From contig NZ_BMTO01000008.1 in assembly GCF_014649715.1 (NCBI RefSeq), positions 336,967 to 400,966 on the forward strand: DNA of 64,000 nucleotides, read 5' to 3'. The notes beneath the pieces were generated by a model, which did not search any database, had not been told where the DNA came from, and saw nothing but the letters and a program-made list of their open reading frames with translations. Numbering within the stretch: position 1 is the stretch's first letter; the number at the start of each line of letters is the position of its first letter. Both the position numbers and the translations under genes were made by a program. The DNA comes from Streptomyces lateritius. GTDB taxonomy: Bacteria > Actinomycetota > Actinomycetes > Streptomycetales > Streptomycetaceae. Positions 41,852-50,267 of the stretch are shown here, piece by piece.

Positions 41852-42805
41852 ATGGTGCATGAGTACAGGTCACAAGGTCGGCTGTCACCGAACAGTAACG
41901 AAGAAGACATGGGACTGCTGCTCGCGCCACGGCTGGCGTACTTCGCCGCGGTGGCCCGGCACGAGCACGTGACCCGGGCGGCGGCCGAGATGGGCGTACC
42001 GCAGTCGACGCTCTCACGGGCGATGGTCCGGCTCGAACAGGATCTGGGCGTCGCCCTGTTCGCCCGCCGGGGGCGGACGGTGTCGCTCACCCCGGCCGGC
42101 CGGACCTTCCTCGCCTCCGCCGAGCGAGCGCTCGCGGAGGTGGAGCGGGCGGCGGACTCGGTACGGGCCGACGCGGACCCGACGGCGGGACGGGTCGCCT
42201 TCGGCTTCCTGCACACCATGGGCTCGGAGACGGTGCCCGGTCTCATCCGGGCCTTCCGGGTCGACCATCCCCGCGTGCGGTTCACGCTGGTCCAGAACTA
42301 CGGCGAGGCGATGATCGAGCGCCTGCGGGCGGGTGACCTGGACCTGTGCCTGACCTCCCCGGTCCCCGACGCCCCCGACCTGGTGGCCCGGCGCATCGAC
42401 GAACAGCGGCTGCGGCTCGTCGTCCCGGACGACCACCGGCTCGCCTCCCGCAAGCGGGTCAGGCTCGCGGAGGCCGCCGACGAGACCTTCGTGACCCTGG
42501 AACCCGGCTACGGGCTGCGCCGCATCACCGACGACCTGTGCGCCGAGGCCGGTTTCAAGCCCCGCGTCGCCTTCGAGGGCGAGGAGGCGGAGACCTTGCG
42601 CGGCCTGGTCGCGGCCGGCCTCGGCGTCGCCCTGCTGCCCCCGCCGGCCGTCCCGCGCCCCGGTGTCGTCGAGCTCAACGTGACCGCGCCGCGCGCCGTC
42701 CGCGAGATCGGCGTCGCCTGGCTGGACGGCCACCCCGACACGGCCCCCGTGGCGGCCTTCAAGAAGTTCCTCCTGAGCAAGCGGGGAACCCTGCTGCCGG
42801 AGTGA
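41852..42805 (+). CDS. LysR-family transcriptional regulator
   Basis: 317 residues. The HTH is near residues 22-80 (LAPRLAYFAAVARHEHVTRAAAEMGVPQSTLSRAMVRLEQDLGVALFARRGRTVSLTPAG). A co-inducer-binding domain runs from about 105. ATG 41852 is preceded by TGTAAT (41839-41844) exactly 7 nt away; ATG 41909 would give a shorter N-terminus. GGAAC (41831) and GTTCC (41846) form an inverted repeat over this promoter that may be its operator. It likely controls the divergent MFS gene. Confidence 0.87.
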   Translation: MVHEYRSQGRLSPNSNEEDMGLLLAPRLAYFAAVARHEHVTRAAAEMGVPQSTLSRAMVRLEQDLGVALFARRGRTVSLTPAGRTFLASAERALAEVERAADSVRADADPTAGRVAFGFLHTMGSETVPGLIRAFRVDHPRVRFTLVQNYGEAMIERLRAGDLDLCLTSPVPDAPDLVARRIDEQRLRLVVPDDHRLASRKRVRLAEAADETFVTLEPGYGLRRITDDLCAEAGFKPRVAFEGEEAETLRGLVAAGLGVALLPPPAVPRPGVVELNVTAPRAVREIGVAWLDGHPDTAPVAAFKKFLLSKRGTLLPE

Positions 42806-42900
42806 GCCGTCAGGACCGGCCGTGTGCCGTGAGGACCGGCCGTGAGCCGTCAGGGCCGGCTGTGTGCCGTCAGGGCCGGCTGTGTGCCGTAGCGCCGGCC
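42802..42900. repeat. Five tandem 20-bp repeats between convergent genes
   Basis: Units GTGWGCCGTSAGGRCCGGCY start at 42802, 42822, 42842, 42862 and 42882 (the last one degenerate and 19 bp). The first unit includes the LysR stop codon. Alternation of GTGAG and GTGTG suggests an older 40-bp period. Each unit has a GCCG...CGGC core that can pair, so the array may help terminate both transcripts. Confidence 0.85.
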
Positions 42901-42905
42901 GTGGG

Positions 42906-43682
42906 TCAGGACCGCGACGAGCGGCCGAAGCCCGCCGCCAGCGGCATCCGCAGTCCCAGCGGCGGCGGGGCCGCCAGCGCGTCGGCGACCGGCCGGGCGT
43001 ATGGGCGGGCGAAGAGCGAGCCCAGGACGAAGTCGACGGCCAGGGCGTGGACTTCGGCGCGGTACTGGCGCAGCGCGTGGCCGTCCGCGTGGACCTCGAA
43101 GCGACAGGTGTCGCGGTTCGCCTTCTTCGCCCGGTCCGCCAGCCGGTACGACAACTCCGGGTCGACCCGCGCGTCGTTCGTGCCGTGGGCGATCAGCACC
43201 CGGCGCCCGGCGAGCTGCCGTACGGGTTCCGGTTCCGCCGCCACGTCGTTCTCCGGCAGCCAGGGTGCCAGCGCGAGCACCGTGTCGACGGCCGCGTGGC
43301 CGGCCGCCCGCAGCGCGGCCCGCGCGCCCATGCCGTACCCGGCCAGACAGACGGGGACGTCGCCGTAGCGCCGTACCGTCTCCGCCACCGCCCAGGCCGC
43401 GTCCGAGGCGAGCCCCGCGTCCGCGCCGTTCCAGCCGCGTCCCCGGTAGCGCACGACGTGCGCGACCAGGCCGTCGCCGCGCCCCGCCGCGGCGAGGCGC
43501 CGCCCCAGCGGCAGGATCGCGGCGTGGGCCAGGGCCGAGGCGCCCCGTGCGGACGTCACCTCCCCGTCGGGGAGGAGCAGAACCACCCCGCCCACCGCTG
43601 TGACCGGGTGCGATGCGCCGACGGGCCGTCCGAGCCGGGGCGTGCGGCTGCCGGCAGTCCCTACGAGTGCGGAGTGCGCCAT
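42906..43682 (-). CDS. Alpha/beta-hydrolase-fold protein lacking the nucleophile
   Basis: 258 residues of dienelactone-hydrolase-like fold: VVLLLPDGEVTSARGAS, HVVRYRGRGWNGADAGLASDAAWAVAETVRRYGDVPVCLAGYGMGARAALRAAGH, VLIAHGTNDARVDPELS and VHADGHALRQY. The acid Asp and the His are in place. The nucleophile elbow reads GYGMG instead of GxSxG, so Ser is replaced by Gly. It is either an inactive homologue or one using another residue. It is convergent with the LysR gene across the 20-bp repeat array, and divergent from add. Confidence 0.75.
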   Translation of the reverse strand: MAHSALVGTAGSRTPRLGRPVGASHPVTAVGGVVLLLPDGEVTSARGASALAHAAILPLGRRLAAAGRGDGLVAHVVRYRGRGWNGADAGLASDAAWAVAETVRRYGDVPVCLAGYGMGARAALRAAGHAAVDTVLALAPWLPENDVAAEPEPVRQLAGRRVLIAHGTNDARVDPELSYRLADRAKKANRDTCRFEVHADGHALRQYRAEVHALAVDFVLGSLFARPYARPVADALAAPPPLGLRMPLAAGFGRSSRS

Positions 43683-43769
43683 GGCAGAACAGTCTCAGAA
43701 GCCGAGGTGTACGCCATCCGTACGCGCGGTCACTGTTACGTATCGACAGGCGAGTGGAGAGGGAGCGCT

Positions 43770-43781
43770 CTACGCGCGTAG
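43770..43781. promoter_or_regulatory. Nucleoside-regulon operator upstream of add
   Basis: A perfect CTACGCGCGTAG palindrome. A -10-like TACAGT (43786-43791) follows 4 bp later and stands 6 nt before the add ATG. A bound repressor would sit in the promoter spacer. Confidence 0.85.
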
Positions 43782-43797
43782 GCGCTACAGTGCGAAA

Positions 43798-44952
43798 ATG
43801 ACGAGCCAGATCCTGAACGTCCCCACCACGGACCAGATCCGCCGCGCCCCGAAGGTGCTCCTGCACGACCACCTCGACGGCGGACTGCGCCCCGGCACGA
43901 TCATCGACCTCGCCCGCGCCCAGGGCTACGGCGACCTCCCCGAGACCGAGCCCCACAAGCTCGGCCTCTGGTTCCGCGAAGCCGCCGACTCCGGTTCGCT
44001 GGAGCGCTATCTGGAGACCTTCGCGCACACCTGCGCCGTCATGCAGACGCGCGAGGCGCTCGTGCGCGTCGCCGCCGAATGTGCCGTCGACCTCGCCGAG
44101 GACGGTGTCGTCTACGCCGAGGTGCGCTACGCCCCCGAGCAGCACCTGGAGGCCGGGCTCACCCTCGAAGAGGTCGTCGAGGCCGTCAACGAAGGCTTCC
44201 GCGAGGGCGAGCGCCAGGCCAGGGAGAAGGGCCGGCGCATCCGCGTGGGCGCGCTCCTGACGGCGATGCGGCACGCCGCCCGCGCCCTGGAGATCGCCGA
44301 ACTCGCCAACCGCTACCGCGACTCGGGCGTGGTCGGCTTCGACATCGCGGGCGCCGAGGCCGGCTACCCCCCCACCCGCCATCTCGACGCCTTCGAGTAC
44401 CTCAAGCGGGAGAACAACCACTTCACCATCCACGCCGGCGAGGCCTTCGGGCTGCCGTCCATCTGGCAGGCGCTGCAGTGGTGCGGCGCCGACCGGCTCG
44501 GGCACGGCGTCCGCATCATCGACGACATCGAGGTCGCGCAGGACGGCTCGGTGAAGCTGGGGCGGCTCGCCGCGTACGTGCGGGACAAGCGCATCCCGCT
44601 GGAGATGTGTCCGACCTCCAACCTCCAGACGGGTGCGGCGTCCTCCATCGCCGAGCACCCCATCGGTCTGCTCCGCAGGCTCCACTTCCGGACCACGGTC
44701 AACACCGACAACCGGCTCATGAGCGGCACCAGCATGAGCCGGGAATTCGAGCTGCTGACCGAGGCATTCGATTACACGCTCGACGACATGGCGTGGTTCA
44801 CGGTCAATGCGATGAAATCAGCGTTCATTCCTTTCGATGAACGCCTCGCCATGATCAACGACGTCATCAAGCCCGGATATGCCGAGCTGAAGTCCGAATG
44901 GCTGTTCCAGCAGACCGCCACGACCAGCGAGTCTTCCCGCACTGCGGGCTGA
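43798..44952 (+). CDS. add: Adenosine deaminase
   Basis: 384 residues with all metal-site motifs: LLHDHLDGGLRPGT, VGFDIAGAEAGYPP, FTIHAGEAFGLPS, RLGHGVRIIDD, LEMCPTSNLQTGA and TTVNTDNRLMSGTSMSREF. It converts adenosine and deoxyadenosine to inosine forms for purine phosphorylase. ATG 43798 sits 6 nt after TACAGT, so it is probably leaderless. Unlike most members, the first motif reads HDHLDGG rather than HxHLxG with Ala or Asn, which is common in actinobacteria. A U-run terminator follows. Confidence 0.95.
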   Translation: MTSQILNVPTTDQIRRAPKVLLHDHLDGGLRPGTIIDLARAQGYGDLPETEPHKLGLWFREAADSGSLERYLETFAHTCAVMQTREALVRVAAECAVDLAEDGVVYAEVRYAPEQHLEAGLTLEEVVEAVNEGFREGERQAREKGRRIRVGALLTAMRHAARALEIAELANRYRDSGVVGFDIAGAEAGYPPTRHLDAFEYLKRENNHFTIHAGEAFGLPSIWQALQWCGADRLGHGVRIIDDIEVAQDGSVKLGRLAAYVRDKRIPLEMCPTSNLQTGAASSIAEHPIGLLRRLHFRTTVNTDNRLMSGTSMSREFELLTEAFDYTLDDMAWFTVNAMKSAFIPFDERLAMINDVIKPGYAELKSEWLFQQTATTSESSRTAG

Positions 44953-44977
44953 CGGGACGTTTCGGGGAGGGCCGGCG

Positions 44978-45008
44978 GCGGCCGGGGGACATGCCCCCGG
45001 CCGCTTTT
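44978..45008 (+). terminator. Rho-independent-type terminator after add
   Basis: GCGGCCGGGGG (44978-44988) and CCCCCGGCCGC (44994-45004) form an 11-bp stem with a 5-nt loop, directly followed by TTTT. Confidence 0.88.
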
Positions 45009-45118
45009 CGGTGTTTGCGGGAGCGCCAGGTGATGGCTAGTTTGCAAAGCCGCTCTGCGTTTTCCCCAGCATTTCCTTGCTGTCCCGAAGCTCCAAAATC
45101 CCCAAGGATGATTTTCTG

Positions 45119-45472
45119 ATGAAGCACTCTGCCGCCAAGAAGCTCGGTGTCGCCGCTCTCGGTGCCGCTTTCGCCGCTGCCGCCGCCGGCACGGCCTCCG
45201 CCGCCCCGAGCGTGCCCGCCGCCCCGGACGCGCTCGGCCTGGTCACCCAGACCGTGCCGCTGGGCGACGGCCTCACCGAGCTCCCCGACGGCGCGTCCTC
45301 GTCCCTCGCCGGCGGCGAGGGAGCGCTCGGTCAAGGACTCGGCAACGGCTTCAAGGGCCTGCCGAACGTGGCCGGCGAGGCCACCGAGAGCCTCCCGCTC
45401 GGCGGCGTCACGGGCGGCCTGGCCAACACCCCGGCCGGCGGCCTCCTCGGCGGCCTGCCGATCCTCGGCTGA
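45119..45472 (+). CDS. Small secreted protein, hypothetical
   Basis: 117 residues. A Sec signal peptide (KKLGVAALGAAFAAAAAGTASA, cleavage near residue 27) precedes a mature part rich in Gly/Leu/Ala/Pro without Cys, ending GLLGGLPILG. AAGGA (45102-45106) precedes the ATG. No domain is recognised. A similar small secreted gene at 51091 has the same architecture and a like leader. A 20-bp hairpin follows. The location outside the cell is the only firm inference. Confidence 0.75.
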   Translation: MKHSAAKKLGVAALGAAFAAAAAGTASAAPSVPAAPDALGLVTQTVPLGDGLTELPDGASSSLAGGEGALGQGLGNGFKGLPNVAGEATESLPLGGVTGGLANTPAGGLLGGLPILG

Positions 45473-45488
45473 GCACTCCGCCGCCGCG

Positions 45489-45533
45489 CGCCGATGGGGC
45501 GCGCACCCACTCCGGGTGCGCGCCCCATCGGCG
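45489..45533. terminator. 20-bp perfect hairpin between convergent genes
   Basis: Arms 45489-45508 and 45514-45533 are exact complements (core GATGGGGCGCGCACCC) with a 5-nt loop. It lies 16 bp after the secreted-protein stop and 24 bp from the PspC stop, so it serves as a bidirectional terminator. Confidence 0.85.
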
Positions 45534-45557
45534 TACGAACGTCCTGGTCCGGGTCCG

Positions 45558-45758
45558 CTACCAGGCCGTGGTCGCCGGCTTCTCGGCCGGCAGCAGCATC
45601 CACAGCGCCAGGTACAGCAGGAACTGCGGACCGGGCAGCAGGCACGAGACGAGGAACATGACCCGCATGGTCGTCGCCGAGGTGCCGAAGCGCCGTGCCA
45701 GCGCTGCGCACACTCCGCCGATCATGCGGCCGTCACGGGGGCGGACAAGTGCGGCCAT
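45558..45758 (-). CDS. PspC-domain membrane protein
   Basis: 66 residues: LVRPRDGRMIGGVCAALARRFGTSATTMRVMFLVSCLLPGPQFLLYLALWMLLPAE is a complete PspC domain with an amphipathic start and one or two membrane helices. AAGGAG stands before ATG 45758. PspC proteins link to envelope-stress responses; stand-alone copies are common in Streptomyces. The long in-frame extension upstream lacks any such signal and is not used. Confidence 0.87.
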   Translation of the reverse strand: MAALVRPRDGRMIGGVCAALARRFGTSATTMRVMFLVSCLLPGPQFLLYLALWMLLPAEKPATTAW

Positions 45759-45850
45759 GGTGGGCTCCTTCGAAGCGTTGTCCCCGGGAGCCGCTCGTCG
45801 GGCTCCCGATGACTCCATGGTCGCCCCGGACCGGGGGACAAAGCGTCGGT

Positions 45851-46432
45851 CTACGGGGCGATCCCGACCCTGGGAATCGTCGGGGTAGTCCCCTGAGGCT
45901 GCTCGTCCTGAAGCAGGGCGGAGCCCCGGCCCGGCCTGGTCCGCGAGGAGGACCGCCGCCTTTGCGCGTCCCTCCCGCCGCGCAGCCGCGCCCGCCCGGC
46001 CGGCACCACGAGCACATGGGCCAGCGCCACCCCGGCGGTGTTCAGGAGGAGCGAGTCCACGTCCACGACCTGCCCCGGCACGGCGGTCTGCAGCAGTTCG
46101 ACGGCGAGGGAGATCAGCGCCCCGGCCGCGACGGTACGGGCCAGGGACGCCCACGGCGCCACGTACAGCCGCCCGTCCGCCATCGGCAGCAGGACGCCGA
46201 GCGGTGCCAGGAGCAGCAGCCCCTCGCCGATCCGGCGGGCCGCCTCGGCCGGGCCGAGCGCCAGATCCGCCTTGATCCCGGCCAGTGGTGTCAGGTTCGG
46301 TGCCATCACCCAGGCCACGTCGAGTGGGCGGAGTGTCACCCAGGCGACGAGCAGCAGATGCGCGAGGAGGAGGGCGAACCCCGCCACGCGTACGACCACG
46401 GCGGCACTGCCGCCCGAACCTTGACGCTGCAC
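45851..46432 (-). CDS. VanZ-family membrane protein
   Basis: About 193 residues with four membrane helices and the VanZ pattern: LTPLAGIKADLALGPAEAARRIGEGLLLLAPLGVLLPM, SLAVELLQTAVPGQVVDVDSLLLNTAGVALAH. The basic C-terminal tail is Arg-rich. The start is uncertain: GTG 46432 has a GGGGGG run in front, while GTG 46450 and 46480 give longer forms. It follows the AfsQ-linked lipoprotein gene in the same direction and may belong to that operon. VanZ homologues are tied to glycopeptide tolerance or envelope roles, mostly unproven. Confidence 0.75.
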   Translation of the reverse strand: MQRQGSGGSAAVVVRVAGFALLLAHLLLVAWVTLRPLDVAWVMAPNLTPLAGIKADLALGPAEAARRIGEGLLLLAPLGVLLPMADGRLYVAPWASLARTVAAGALISLAVELLQTAVPGQVVDVDSLLLNTAGVALAHVLVVPAGRARLRGGRDAQRRRSSSRTRPGRGSALLQDEQPQGTTPTIPRVGIAP

Positions 46433-46491
46433 GCCCCCCAAGACGCGCACCGCACCGGAATCGGTTCCGCCGCCTTTCACGACAGCGCGGT

Positions 46492-47112
46492 TCAGGAGAC
46501 CGAGGGCCTCGGCGGAGGCGTCGGCGCCGTGGGGACCGCCGAGTCGGGCCGCTGCCTCACCTCGGCGGTGCACCGGTAGCGGCGCGGCGCGTAGTCGCCG
46601 GGACCGCCCAGCACCACCGTGTCCTCGCCCACACCGGCCGGGCTCCCCGCGAAGGTACAGACGATCTGCGACAGCGCGGTCGCCGTGAGGTCCTCCGGCT
46701 GCCTGCTCAGCCGCAGGGTGTCCGCCGGATCGCCCTGGCGCCCGCCGGTCACGGTCAGCGGGCCCTTGACAGCCGTGGAGAAGCCGGCCTGCCGTTCGCT
46801 CTGCGACGGCTCGCTCTGCAACTGCGCGAGCAGCGCGGCCGCGGTCCGCACCGGGTCCCCGTCCGCCTTCTCCTCCTGCAGCGGCGACCGGCGGTCCACC
46901 GCGTCCAGCTGCGAGCCGCACACCAGGAACACCCGGACCGCGATCCCCGTCGTCTGCGCGGCGGCCTCCTCGCCCGGGACGTCGCACGGCACCCGTGAAG
47001 GGGCCGGGCCCGCGTCCACGGGCACCGACGTCGTCCGGATCCCGCACCCTGTGGCGAGCGCGGCCATCGCAAGGGCCGCCGCCATCACTGCCGTACGGCG
47101 AAGTCGGCTCAA
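46492..47112 (-). CDS. GerMN-type lipoprotein in the afsQ operon
   Basis: 206 residues. The lipoprotein signal is RLRRTAVMAAALAMAALATGC (lipid Cys about residue 23). A GerMN-like domain follows: VRVFLVCGSQLDAVDR...VRTAAALLAQLQSEPSQSERQAGFSTAVKGPLTV. A TTG start at 47112 overlaps the afsQ2 stop (TTGA) and has GGAGGAG upstream. ATG 47088 would lose the basic n-region. As with other lipoproteins linked to sensor kinases, it may modulate signal input to AfsQ2. Confidence 0.83.
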   Translation of the reverse strand: MSRLRRTAVMAAALAMAALATGCGIRTTSVPVDAGPAPSRVPCDVPGEEAAAQTTGIAVRVFLVCGSQLDAVDRRSPLQEEKADGDPVRTAAALLAQLQSEPSQSERQAGFSTAVKGPLTVTGGRQGDPADTLRLSRQPEDLTATALSQIVCTFAGSPAGVGEDTVVLGGPGDYAPRRYRCTAEVRQRPDSAVPTAPTPPPRPSVS

Positions 47113-48641
47113 CTCTCCTCCACCTCGCCCCGTTCACCGGCCGCCGTCGCATCGACGTCGGTGTCGGCGTCCGCATCCGCGTCGGCGTCCTGCGGCAGCC
47201 GCAGGACGAACACCGCGCCGTCGCCGTCCGGCGAGTTCGCGGCCGTGATCGAACCGCCGTGGATCAGCGCGTTCTCCATGGCGATCGACAGACCGAGACC
47301 ACTGCCGTCCGACCGGGGCCGGGACGCGCTCGCCTTGTAGAACCGGTCGAAGACGTGCGGCAGGACCTCCTCCGGGATGCCCGGACCGTGGTCCCGCACC
47401 TCGATGACAAGCTCCCCGTCCTCCGTACGGATCGCCACCCGCACCGGCGAACCGCCGTGCTTGAGCGCGTTGCCGATCAGGTTCGCCAGGATCACGTCCA
47501 GCCGGCGCGGGTCGAGCCGCGCCATGATCCCGCGCTCGGCGTCCAGCTCCACCGCGTCCAGCCACGCCCGAGCGTCGATGCAGGCGGTGACCTGGTCGGC
47601 GACGTCGACGTCGTCCAGGACGAGCCGGGCGGTGCCGGCGTCGAAGCGGGTCACCTCCATCAGGTTCTCCACCAGGTCGTTCAGGCGCCGCGTCTCGCTC
47701 ACCACCAGCGCCACGGCCGGCGCGATCATCGGATCGAGGGAGTCCTGCTCGTCCTCCAGGACCTCCGTCACGGCCGTCAGCGCCGTCAGCGGGGTACGCA
47801 GCTCGTGGGACATGTCCGCGACGAAGCGCCGGCTCGACTCCTCGCGCGCGCTCATGTCCGCGACCTTCTTCTGCAAGGACTCGGCGGCGCTGTTGAACGT
47901 CCGGGACAGCTCGGCCAGTTCGTCCGTACCGGAGACCCGGAGCCGGGTGTCCAGCTTCCCCTCGCCCAGCTGCCTGGCCGCCTCCCCGAGCCGGTGCACC
48001 GGCCGCAGCACGGTCGTGGCGGCGGCCTGCGCGAGCAGCGCCGAGCCGACGAGCGCGAGCGCCGTCGCGATGCCCAGGGACCAGGCGAGCGAGTTCAGAT
48101 CCGCCCGCTCCGCCTCCAGCGACTTGAACATGTAGCCGGTCGGACCGCCGCCGTCGATCTTCGTCCCACCTACCAGGTACGGCGTCCCCCCGCGCTGCGT
48201 GCGCTGCCAGAACAGGTGGTACGGATAGGCGTTGGTGTCCGTCACCGGCCGCTCGGTCTCCACCTGCTCCCGCAGCGCGCGCGGCACGTCCGCCAGCGTG
48301 AAGGTGTCGGGGTTCGAGGCCCCGGCGATGGGCTTGCCCGCGTCCCGTTCCCCGAGCAGCAGCACGCTGTAACCGGCGCTGCCGCCGGCCATCTGCTCCG
48401 CGGTGCGCCGCAGCTCCTCCTCGGTGGGCCGCAGCGGCAGCGTCGCCGCCCGGTTCTGCATCTCCTGCCGGAAGTCGTTGAGCGCCCCGTCCTGCGTCCG
48501 GGTGAGGACCGCCTCGCGGTTCAGCCAGTACGCGATCCCGGAGGCGGAGACGGCGGCGGTGAGCGCCACCAGGGCGAAGACGACCACCAGCCGCAGCCGC
48601 AGGCTGGTGAAGCGCAGCCCGGCGAACATCCCTTTACTCAC
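47109..48641 (-). CDS. afsQ2: Sensor histidine kinase AfsQ2
   Basis: 510 residues. Two membrane helices (about 14-37 and 172-195) enclose an extracytoplasmic sensor of about 130 residues. HAMP follows, then HisKA with the phosphoacceptor in RRFVADMSHELRTPLTAL. HATPase has NLIGNALKHGG, DHGPGIPEEVLPHVFDRFYKA and GSGLGLSIAMENALIHGG. The tail is Asp-rich. GTG 48641 overlaps the afsQ1 stop. Identification rests on the arrangement afsQ1-afsQ2-lipoprotein opposite sigQ. In S. coelicolor the pair affects antibiotic production and nitrogen response. Confidence 0.92.
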   Translation of the reverse strand: MSKGMFAGLRFTSLRLRLVVVFALVALTAAVSASGIAYWLNREAVLTRTQDGALNDFRQEMQNRAATLPLRPTEEELRRTAEQMAGGSAGYSVLLLGERDAGKPIAGASNPDTFTLADVPRALREQVETERPVTDTNAYPYHLFWQRTQRGGTPYLVGGTKIDGGGPTGYMFKSLEAERADLNSLAWSLGIATALALVGSALLAQAAATTVLRPVHRLGEAARQLGEGKLDTRLRVSGTDELAELSRTFNSAAESLQKKVADMSAREESSRRFVADMSHELRTPLTALTAVTEVLEDEQDSLDPMIAPAVALVVSETRRLNDLVENLMEVTRFDAGTARLVLDDVDVADQVTACIDARAWLDAVELDAERGIMARLDPRRLDVILANLIGNALKHGGSPVRVAIRTEDGELVIEVRDHGPGIPEEVLPHVFDRFYKASASRPRSDGSGLGLSIAMENALIHGGSITAANSPDGDGAVFVLRLPQDADADADADTDVDATAAGERGEVEES

Positions 48642-49324
48642 GCAGGGACGTCCAGCCGGTAGCCGACTCCGCGCACGGTACGGATCAGGGTCGGCGAGGA
48701 CGGGACGTCCTCCACCTTGGCGCGCAGCCGCTGGACACAGGCGTCGACCAGGCGCGAGTCACCCAGGTAGTCGTGCTCCCACACCAGGCGCAGCAACTGC
48801 TGACGGGACAGCGCCTGTCCGGGGCGCCGGCTCAGCTCCAGGAGCAGCCGCAGCTCGGTCGGCGTGAGCTGCAGATCCTCACCGTTCTTCGTCACGGTCA
48901 TCGCCGAACGGTCGATGACGAGCGAGCCGAAGGTCGCCGAATCGGTGGACTCCCGCTCACCGCGCCGCAGCACGGCCCGGATCCGGGCGTCGAGGACCCG
49001 GCCCTGGACCGGCTTGACCACGTAGTCGTCCGCCCCCGACTCCAGGCCGACGACCACGTCGATGTCGTCGCTGCGCGCGGTCAGCAGGATGATCGGCAGC
49101 TGGTCGGTGCGCCGGATGCGCCGGCACACCTCGAAGCCGTCGATCCCGGGCAGCATCACGTCCAGCACGACCAGGTCGGGGCGCTGCTCGCGGAGCAGCT
49201 GCAGGCCGTCCTCGCCCGTCGCCGCGGTGGCCACTCGGTGGCCCTGGCGAGACAGGGAGAGTTCGAGGGCCGTGCGGATGGCGTCGTCGTCCTCGATCAG
49301 CAACAGGAAAGGCACGGACGTCAT
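48638..49324 (-). CDS. afsQ1: Response regulator AfsQ1
   Basis: 228 residues of the OmpR type. The receiver has LLLIEDDDAIRTALELS and the phospho-Asp in DLVVLDVMLPGIDGFEVCRRI, with Lys in DDYVVKPVQ. The winged-helix output has LTPTELRLLLELSRRPGQALSRQQLLRLVWEHDYLGDSRLVDACVQRLRAKVE and IRTVRGVGYRLD. ATG 49324 gives the normal N-terminus (VPFLLLIEDD). A GTGAC-N6-GTGAC box 51 bp upstream fits the known AfsQ1 binding consensus, so it likely controls itself and sigQ. Confidence 0.94.
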   Translation of the reverse strand: MTSVPFLLLIEDDDAIRTALELSLSRQGHRVATAATGEDGLQLLREQRPDLVVLDVMLPGIDGFEVCRRIRRTDQLPIILLTARSDDIDVVVGLESGADDYVVKPVQGRVLDARIRAVLRRGERESTDSATFGSLVIDRSAMTVTKNGEDLQLTPTELRLLLELSRRPGQALSRQQLLRLVWEHDYLGDSRLVDACVQRLRAKVEDVPSSPTLIRTVRGVGYRLDVPA

Positions 49325-49374
49325 TCTGTCCCATGCGGCCACCGGAGTTCGACTGTGCGGCTCCACCCGCCCCT

Positions 49375-49390
49375 GTGACACGGCTGTGAC
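49375..49390. promoter_or_regulatory. AfsQ1 box between afsQ1 and sigQ
   Basis: GTGACACGGCTGTGAC is two direct GTGAC repeats with a 6-bp spacer, an exact match to the AfsQ1 consensus GTnAC-N6-GTnAC as I recall it. It lies in the divergent promoter region. Confidence 0.88.
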
Positions 49391-49475
49391 AGTCGGCGGA
49401 CACCGCGATGAACTGGGCGGGGCAAGCTTTTTGGCACACGGACCGAAGCAGACTCCAACCGACGGGGGGCGCGAG

Positions 49476-50198
49476 ATGAACGCACTGCACAGCACCACCT
49501 CAAGCGCAGTAGTCACGCGTCTCCACGACGTCGTAAGGAGCGCCGAGAAGTCCGGCGCGGTGAACGGGCGGGGGTGCGTTCGCAGCGTCGGGCGTCAGCA
49601 CAAGGCGCCGTACATGGTGGCCGTGGCTGACGGGGGAGCGGCGTACGGGGAGGTCACGGGGGAGCGGCAGTCGCTGTCCGAGGCGGAGTTCACCGCCTAC
49701 GTCCAGGAGCGCCGCGCCTCCCTGTACGCCACCGCCTACCACCTCACCGGCGACCGCTTCGAGGCCGAGGACCTGCTCCAGAGCGCGCTGTTCTCGACGT
49801 ACCGCGCTTGGGACCGGATCAGCGACAAGGCGGCGGTGGGTGGCTACCTGCGCCGCACCATGACAAACCTGCACATCAGCGCGTGGCGCCGGCGGAAGCT
49901 CAACGAGTACCCGACGGAGGAACTGCCGGAGACGGCGGGCGACACGGACGCGATGCGCGGGACCGAGCTGCGGGCCGTGCTGTGGCAGGCGCTGGCCCGG
50001 CTGCCCGAGCTCCAGCGCACGATGCTGGTGCTGCGGTACTACGAGGGCCGTACGGATCCGGAGATCGCGGAGATCCTGGACATCAGTGTCGGCACGGTGA
50101 AGTCGAGCATCTGGCGCTCCCTGCGCCGGCTGCGCGAGGACGACGTCCTCAGCTTCGGCCGTGACGAGGAGGAGTCCTTCGGCGAGCTGGTGGCCTGA
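49476..50198 (+). CDS. sigQ: SigE-family ECF sigma factor SigQ
   Basis: 240 residues. A non-conserved N-terminus of about 65 residues precedes region 2 (EFTAYVQERRASLYATAYHLTGDRFEAEDLLQSALFSTYRAWDRISDKAAVGGYLRRTMTNLHISAWRRRK) and region 4 (ALARLPELQRTMLVLRYYEGRTDPEIAEILDISVGTVKSSIWRSLRRLRED). ATG 49476 has a GGGGGG run upstream. Divergent from afsQ1 across the AfsQ1 box, the arrangement in S. coelicolor, where SigQ is an AfsQ1 target. Confidence 0.9.
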   Translation: MNALHSTTSSAVVTRLHDVVRSAEKSGAVNGRGCVRSVGRQHKAPYMVAVADGGAAYGEVTGERQSLSEAEFTAYVQERRASLYATAYHLTGDRFEAEDLLQSALFSTYRAWDRISDKAAVGGYLRRTMTNLHISAWRRRKLNEYPTEELPETAGDTDAMRGTELRAVLWQALARLPELQRTMLVLRYYEGRTDPEIAEILDISVGTVKSSIWRSLRRLREDDVLSFGRDEEESFGELVA

Positions 50199-50200
50199 AG

Positions 50201-50230
50201 GCAACGGGGGGCAACGGGGGGCAACGGGGG
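50201..50230 (+). repeat. Three tandem 10-bp repeats after sigQ
   Basis: GCAACGGGGG occurs three times in exact tandem directly after the sigQ stop, followed by decayed G-rich versions to about 50260. Confidence 0.85.
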
Positions 50231-50267
50231 GAACACGGGGGACGTACGGGGGTACGGGGGAAAAGTC

